A stretch of DNA of 22,551 nt from Conidiobolus incongruus B7586. Lineage: Eukaryota > Entomophthoromycota > Entomophthoromycetes > Entomophthorales > Conidiobolaceae. The position numbers were made by a program, and so were the translations under genes. A model generated the notes under the pieces. That model saw only the letters and a program-made list of their open reading frames with translations. It was not told where the DNA came from and did not search any database. Below are positions 18,350-22,551 of the stretch, piece after piece. The stretch is from positions 1 to 22,551 of the forward strand of contig JNEM01016164.1 of NCBI GenBank assembly GCA_000697335.1. The letters are read 5' to 3'. Position 1 is the stretch's first letter. Every line of letters starts with the position of its first letter.

Positions 18350-20981
18350 TCAGTAATGTTCTCTATCGTTTGACGGAGATTGTAAAGGCAACATTAGAGA
18401 AATTCGAGAATTGGGAATAGACACGTCTAATGGTCCTTCAGAGTCTTCATTATCGAGACGAGATATATTAGGATTTGAATAGATCTCGTGTTCAAGAATT
18501 GAACCAAAAGATGGAGGATTTACGAACCCTCCTGAAGAACCTCTACGGTGTCTGGGTTTTGACTCTGAAAGTCGTGCATTTTCTTCTTCATGAGGAACTT
18601 GAGGAGCGTTATCAGCACTTAATGAATCAGATGTCACTCCCTTTTCCATTTCACGGCTCATTTCATCTACAACTTTTTCAGGTGCCCATGGTTGACTAAG
18701 TATTAAGTGTGTTGCCATATATTGCATATTTGCCATTGTTTCTGAATCCTTGAGTGGCCTTTTTAAAGAAACATGATTTTGTTTTTCATTAGATGGGGAG
18801 AGAAGACTATCTAAAGGTGGAGCAAGTGCAGGAGATAAGGGACTTTGGGTGGAATTATTAATTGAGTTAGATTTTCCAAATGGAAATGAAAAAGATGAAA
18901 ATGAAGTGCCTTTTTTATGGGTTTTGATGAAATTATGAGGCGGTACTGGAAAATATCTAGGAGCAAATTGATAAGCTTGGAATCTGGTAATTACGTCTTG
19001 TTTCCTTTGATCACTATTGGATGGATTGTTAGATGTGTCACTCGAAACTAGCGCAGATTTTCTTTTGGATGCAGCATTTAAATAAGTCAAGTCCATGATG
19101 AAAACACCCATGTAAGGTAAAATTGGAACTAATTGAGTTGGGTTAGGACTCGGAGAATAAGCTACCAATTTCAAAAGATCTGCTTCATAAGGTGCCATTG
19201 CTTTTCTGTATTGCTCATAATTAGAGTCTTCGCTCATCAAACCTCGTAATGAATTTAAACGTGATAGATCTTTTTTGTTGACTTCAATCCATGTTTTTTT
19301 GAGGCGTTGTATAGGAGGGGTTCCTAATGCAGATAAGACCGCTTTGAGAGTTTGGAAATTAAGTAGCTGATGTAATTTAATGGCGACTTTGATCCAGAAA
19401 TGTATGACGATAGCACGTTCGGGAGGTTGTGAATATGAAAGGATGGAAATCTCAATTATTCTAGTGAGATAATTAAAAAAGTCAGTAGATGCAATTACTT
19501 TTTGATTAGGAGAGTTGGGACTATGCTGTAGAAGATCATCAGGTGTGATACGGAAAAAAAGCTCAGATTCAATTAAGGTTAATTGGTATGCGATTATACC
19601 AGGTGGAAAAGATAGAAAGGTACCGGACCTTTCAATTCTTCTCAATCTAGATACTCTTTCTAATGTACTTGTTGCAGTCAAAAATGTCTGGCTTAATTCT
19701 TCAAATAATTGAGGAGAGCTATCAGGCGATGTCGCGGAAGTTTGGTAAGAAGGATCAACAGCTCTCATCTTTGTAAGGTTGAGCTTTTCATTTGCAGTTT
19801 GTGTTATTACAATTAATGGTGATTTTGGTATAGAAGGAATATTGAGGTTAGCTACTTGAGGTAGTGGTTTTAGTAATTTAGGAGTAACTAAAAAATTTAG
19901 ATCAACTTCTTCAAAAGAAAATCGACTTAGGGGAGACATATTTTGAGGTGGTGTTGATATTGTCCCAGGTTGAAGCTCAGACTCTTGATTAGAAGAATAA
20001 TCATCATCTTCCTCGTCGCTCAGTGATGATACAGTTAATTTGGTAGATTCTGAAGATAATCGATGATCTGGCGAATGGTCCAAAATAGGAGATGTCCTGA
20101 TAACTTCTTCTACACGAAATCCAGTTTGTGAATCAGATTTTGAAAGTGAATAAGATATTGTTTTATCAGAGCTTAAATGAGCCTCAAATCTTGCTTTAAT
20201 ATTATTTATAAAAGAAGATTTGTCAGAACGAGATAAATTAGTTCTTGACGATTCTTTGATAATTGGAGAGCTTTTAGTTTCTAAATATAAAATAAATTAT
20301 AAAGATATGTTTTTAACAAATCAAATTAATATTGTCTAATACCTGAAATTTGAAGATTATTTGCACGAAGAGACTCTTCACTTCCAGATAAAAGGGAAGA
20401 TGGTGCATTCCTAGGGGAAGCTTGTGGTGAGCTAGGAAGTGTTCGGCTAACATTAGAGTTACTACGAGGGCGAGAGGATGCTTTTGGAGGAGCAACAGGC
20501 GGCGTTGAGCTTAAATGACTTAAATGTGCAATAGGATACAGAGGGTTATTAATAGAACTTTGAATAATGGTTTTGGAATTTTGATTGTGATCGCAATAAA
20601 TTGTTTTAGCATTTTCCAAAGCTTGACTCAAAACTTGAAAAAGAAACATCATATCATGGACAGTTAAATTATCTAGATTGAAATAATAAATATACATTTA
20701 TTGTAAATTAAACAAGTTGGAAATGAAAAAAATGAATAAATTGAATTTTATAAAAATTGTTAGTGTTTTTGTATTTATGTGTACACTTACCAGAAGAATT
20801 AATGTTCCAACTTTTTAATTTTGTACAAAGGTTTTCGATTAATGTAATATATGTTAGATAAGATTTCTACGTATTAATTTTATTAGCTATATTTAAAATC
20901 ATTATATAAAATATCTACCTGAAAATCTCCAGAGTTGGAATAGGTAGAAGCTAAATGTAAAGCTTCAGAAATCCAAGACAT
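18350..20981 (-). CDS. RasGEF (CDC25-type) guanine nucleotide exchange factor, four exons
   Basis: Predicted 799-residue activator of a Ras-like GTPase. Minus-strand exons are 20981-20919, 20866-20791, 20672-20343 and 20280-18350; introns of 52, 118 and 62 nt are GT-AG and the frame stays open throughout. The catalytic domain lies at about residues 383-607. Diagnostic segments are IAYQLTLIESELFFRI, ERAIVIHFWIKVAIKLHQL, LNFQTLKAVLSALGTPPI, then QRLKKTW, and later PILPYMGVFIMDL, the usual order in CDC25 domains. I see no clear RasGEF-N/REM module before it. The first ~90 residues look helical and recall an MIT domain (SEALHLASTYSNSGDF). Residues ~110-150 are Pro/Ser-rich with a PPVAPPK class II SH3-type site. 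The C-terminal ~190 residues are Ser/Pro-rich and likely disordered. Family is secure; which GTPase it acts on cannot be told. Confidence 0.9.
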
Positions 20982-21038
20982 TGTGATTTCAGTAATATTT
21001 TATAGTATAATAATATTGTTGCTATGATTAATAATAAA

Positions 21039-21046
21039 TTTATATA
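21039..21046 (-). promoter_or_regulatory. TATA-like box of the RasGEF gene
   Basis: TATATAAA on the minus strand, 58 nt before the ATG at 20981. It abuts a tetranucleotide repeat, so composition alone could produce it. Confidence 0.35.
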
Positions 21047-21072
21047 ATAAATAAATAAATAAATAAATAAAT
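21047..21072. repeat. (AAAT)n microsatellite
   Basis: About six tandem ATAA/AAAT units, immediately upstream of the presumed RasGEF TATA element. Confidence 0.9.
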
Positions 21073-21244
21073 ATTAAAATAAAAGCGATAAAGATAAATG
21101 ATAAATTATAAATGATAAAAGATTAAATGACGAATTGAATTATTCTTAAAAATATTCAAATGATGTGTGAAATGGAAATTTGATGAATTAGGGATAATAA
21201 CTGTTTTTATCTAATTAAATCATTTCATTTACATATAAATTATT

Positions 21245-21600
21245 ATCCAAATATAGTGTGAGTCTGCTGAGAAGTAGCCCTGTGATAAGGATCAAGTAGA
21301 TTCAATAAAGTAGGCCAAGGGTGGCTAACGAGATATTTTAAAGGGTTTTATTAAAATATCAAGATGTAAGGCTTGTCCGCTAATTAAGATGATCCCTGAG
21401 CAAATGTGTGCTAAGTGACAATTCTATAGTGCTATCAATCCTTGGCCAAAGTGTTGAAAAACCACTTGTAGTTGTCTGGAATTTCTCATTGTGTAACATA
21501 CATGCGTATGGATTATGTTCTGAATAAGAACAAATGATTAATGTTGAATGGCGAGCAGACTTCCAAATCCGCGACAATAGTTACTGTTAATTCTTTTTTC
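21245..21600. other. Unexplained block of more balanced composition
   Basis: About 350 bases with noticeably more G+C than the flanks. A 65-codon minus-strand frame (21577-21380) is open but matches nothing I know, and other frames are broken. I found no tRNA or rRNA signature. It may be an old element or a gene remnant. Confidence 0.3.
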
Positions 21601-22551
21601 CATTATTGAAAAAATATTTGCGAATTTCATTTTGTGAAATTGCACAATTTTAAATATTCCGTAGTGAATTTTTCAACAAAACATATAATTATTTTTATCT
21701 AAAAATCATTCAATGAATTTTTTAAAATAATTACTAACAGTATATTTGTTAAATTTGAAATCATGTAATATCAAATAAAGATAAAACCACTATTCTGTAA
21801 TTTGAAAAACAATTATATTAGCATAAAAATAAGCATTTTCAATTCTATGTATTCTTGACAAGTTAAATTATTTTTTAATTATTGTGTCTATGTCAAACTT
21901 GATTAATTATTATGTTTTAGTTTCTCTATAGGTATTATAGATGATGTAATTTGAGGGGCAATGACTATTGTTGTTATATAATAGTAGGTAAATATATTTG
22001 GCAGTTTATTAGCTAAAGTGGTGTTTGGAATAAGCCATTGAATTTAGTCATTAAGACTGATTAATATTTCATGTGTTGCAAGAAATGATCAATTAAGGTG
22101 GAGCCTCCTTATTGAATAGAAATTTGAGGTTAGAATTGGTGTCAAGGGTAACACTTCACATTCTCACAATATAATATATTTTTAATGTTATCTACAATAT
22201 CAGATAATTTCAAAAAATTTCTAATACTTTAAGTTTTTTAATATAATTATTAAAATTTAAGTTAAACCATTTATAAAATGCTAATTTTAACTTAAATTAA
22301 ATAAGACTATTCAAAGTATTACTAATATTTTCAATATATTTAATATATCCTGAGATGAAATAATATTAAAAAATATTTTTTAAATCTCCTTGATTTTATT
22401 AATTTGTATTTTTATTTTTAAATATCCAATTTAATAAAATAGATTAGAGGTTGAATTGTTTATATATTTAAAAATACTAAAAATAAATATAGAATATTTT
22501 ACCAACTAATAAAGAGTTAATTTTGATATATATAAATATTAATATATATTG
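21601..22551. other. AT-rich right end of the window
   Basis: No supportable gene. A stretch at about 21930-22170 is less AT-biased and G-rich on the plus strand without an open frame. The last ~370 bases return to very low G+C. Confidence 0.5.

Noticed and set aside
18475-19712. Plus-strand frames at 18475-18699 and 19515-19712
   Set aside because: Antisense to the RasGEF coding exon.
1-22551. CRISPR arrays, operons and bacterial ribosome binding sites
   Set aside because: Spliced genes and eukaryotic families make these inappropriate, and no regularly spaced repeat was seen.

Overview
The window looks like nuclear DNA of an AT-rich fungus. It is roughly three-quarters A+T by eye, and its genes are compact, with short GT-AG introns (mostly 51-65 nt). 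The protein families fit a fungus: an otubain, an aftiphilin-type clathrin adaptor accessory protein, tetraspanins and a CDC25-type RasGEF. The AT bias, short introns and tetraspanins suggest an early-diverging lineage such as Entomophthoromycotina (Conidiobolus-like). That placement is inference from style and is not proven by any single gene.

Layout. 418-1628 (-): three-exon otubain deubiquitinase. 2736-3731 and 5378-6334 (-): two tandem paralogues of a multi-pass membrane protein I do not recognise; their last ~98 codons are identical at the DNA level. 6936-8720 (-): five-exon aftiphilin-like protein. 9090-9926 (-): five-exon tetraspanin. 11897-12595 (+): intronless tetraspanin, the only convincing plus-strand gene. 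13624-14403 (-): four-pass membrane protein of unknown family. 18350-20981 (-): four-exon RasGEF of 799 residues. I joined exons by hand across GT-AG introns; each join keeps the frame and restores family motifs where a family is recognised.

Between the genes lie long AT-rich spacers and several blocks of different character. 10886-11406 is a GC-rich island bounded by TTGACA direct repeats. On the plus strand it encodes degenerate D-x-x-S/A-G repeats with synonymous differences. 12935-13264 is a 330-bp block with a TATA box, flanked by a 5-bp direct repeat, and is a candidate solo LTR. 15560-17530 is extremely AT-rich with few TG/CA dinucleotides. 17530-18240 is a probable decayed retroelement. 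21245-21600 is an unexplained block of more balanced composition.

Functional theme. Several products point to membrane trafficking and signalling: an AP-1/clathrin accessory protein, two tetraspanins (one ending in a KKXX dilysine signal, one with an acidic dileucine tail), a tetraspan orphan, an otubain with an NPF motif, and a RasGEF whose N-terminus is reminiscent of an MIT domain. Fungal genes are not in operons, so the clustering may be chance. TATA-like boxes 45-63 nt upstream of the ATG recur at six genes and helped choose start codons.
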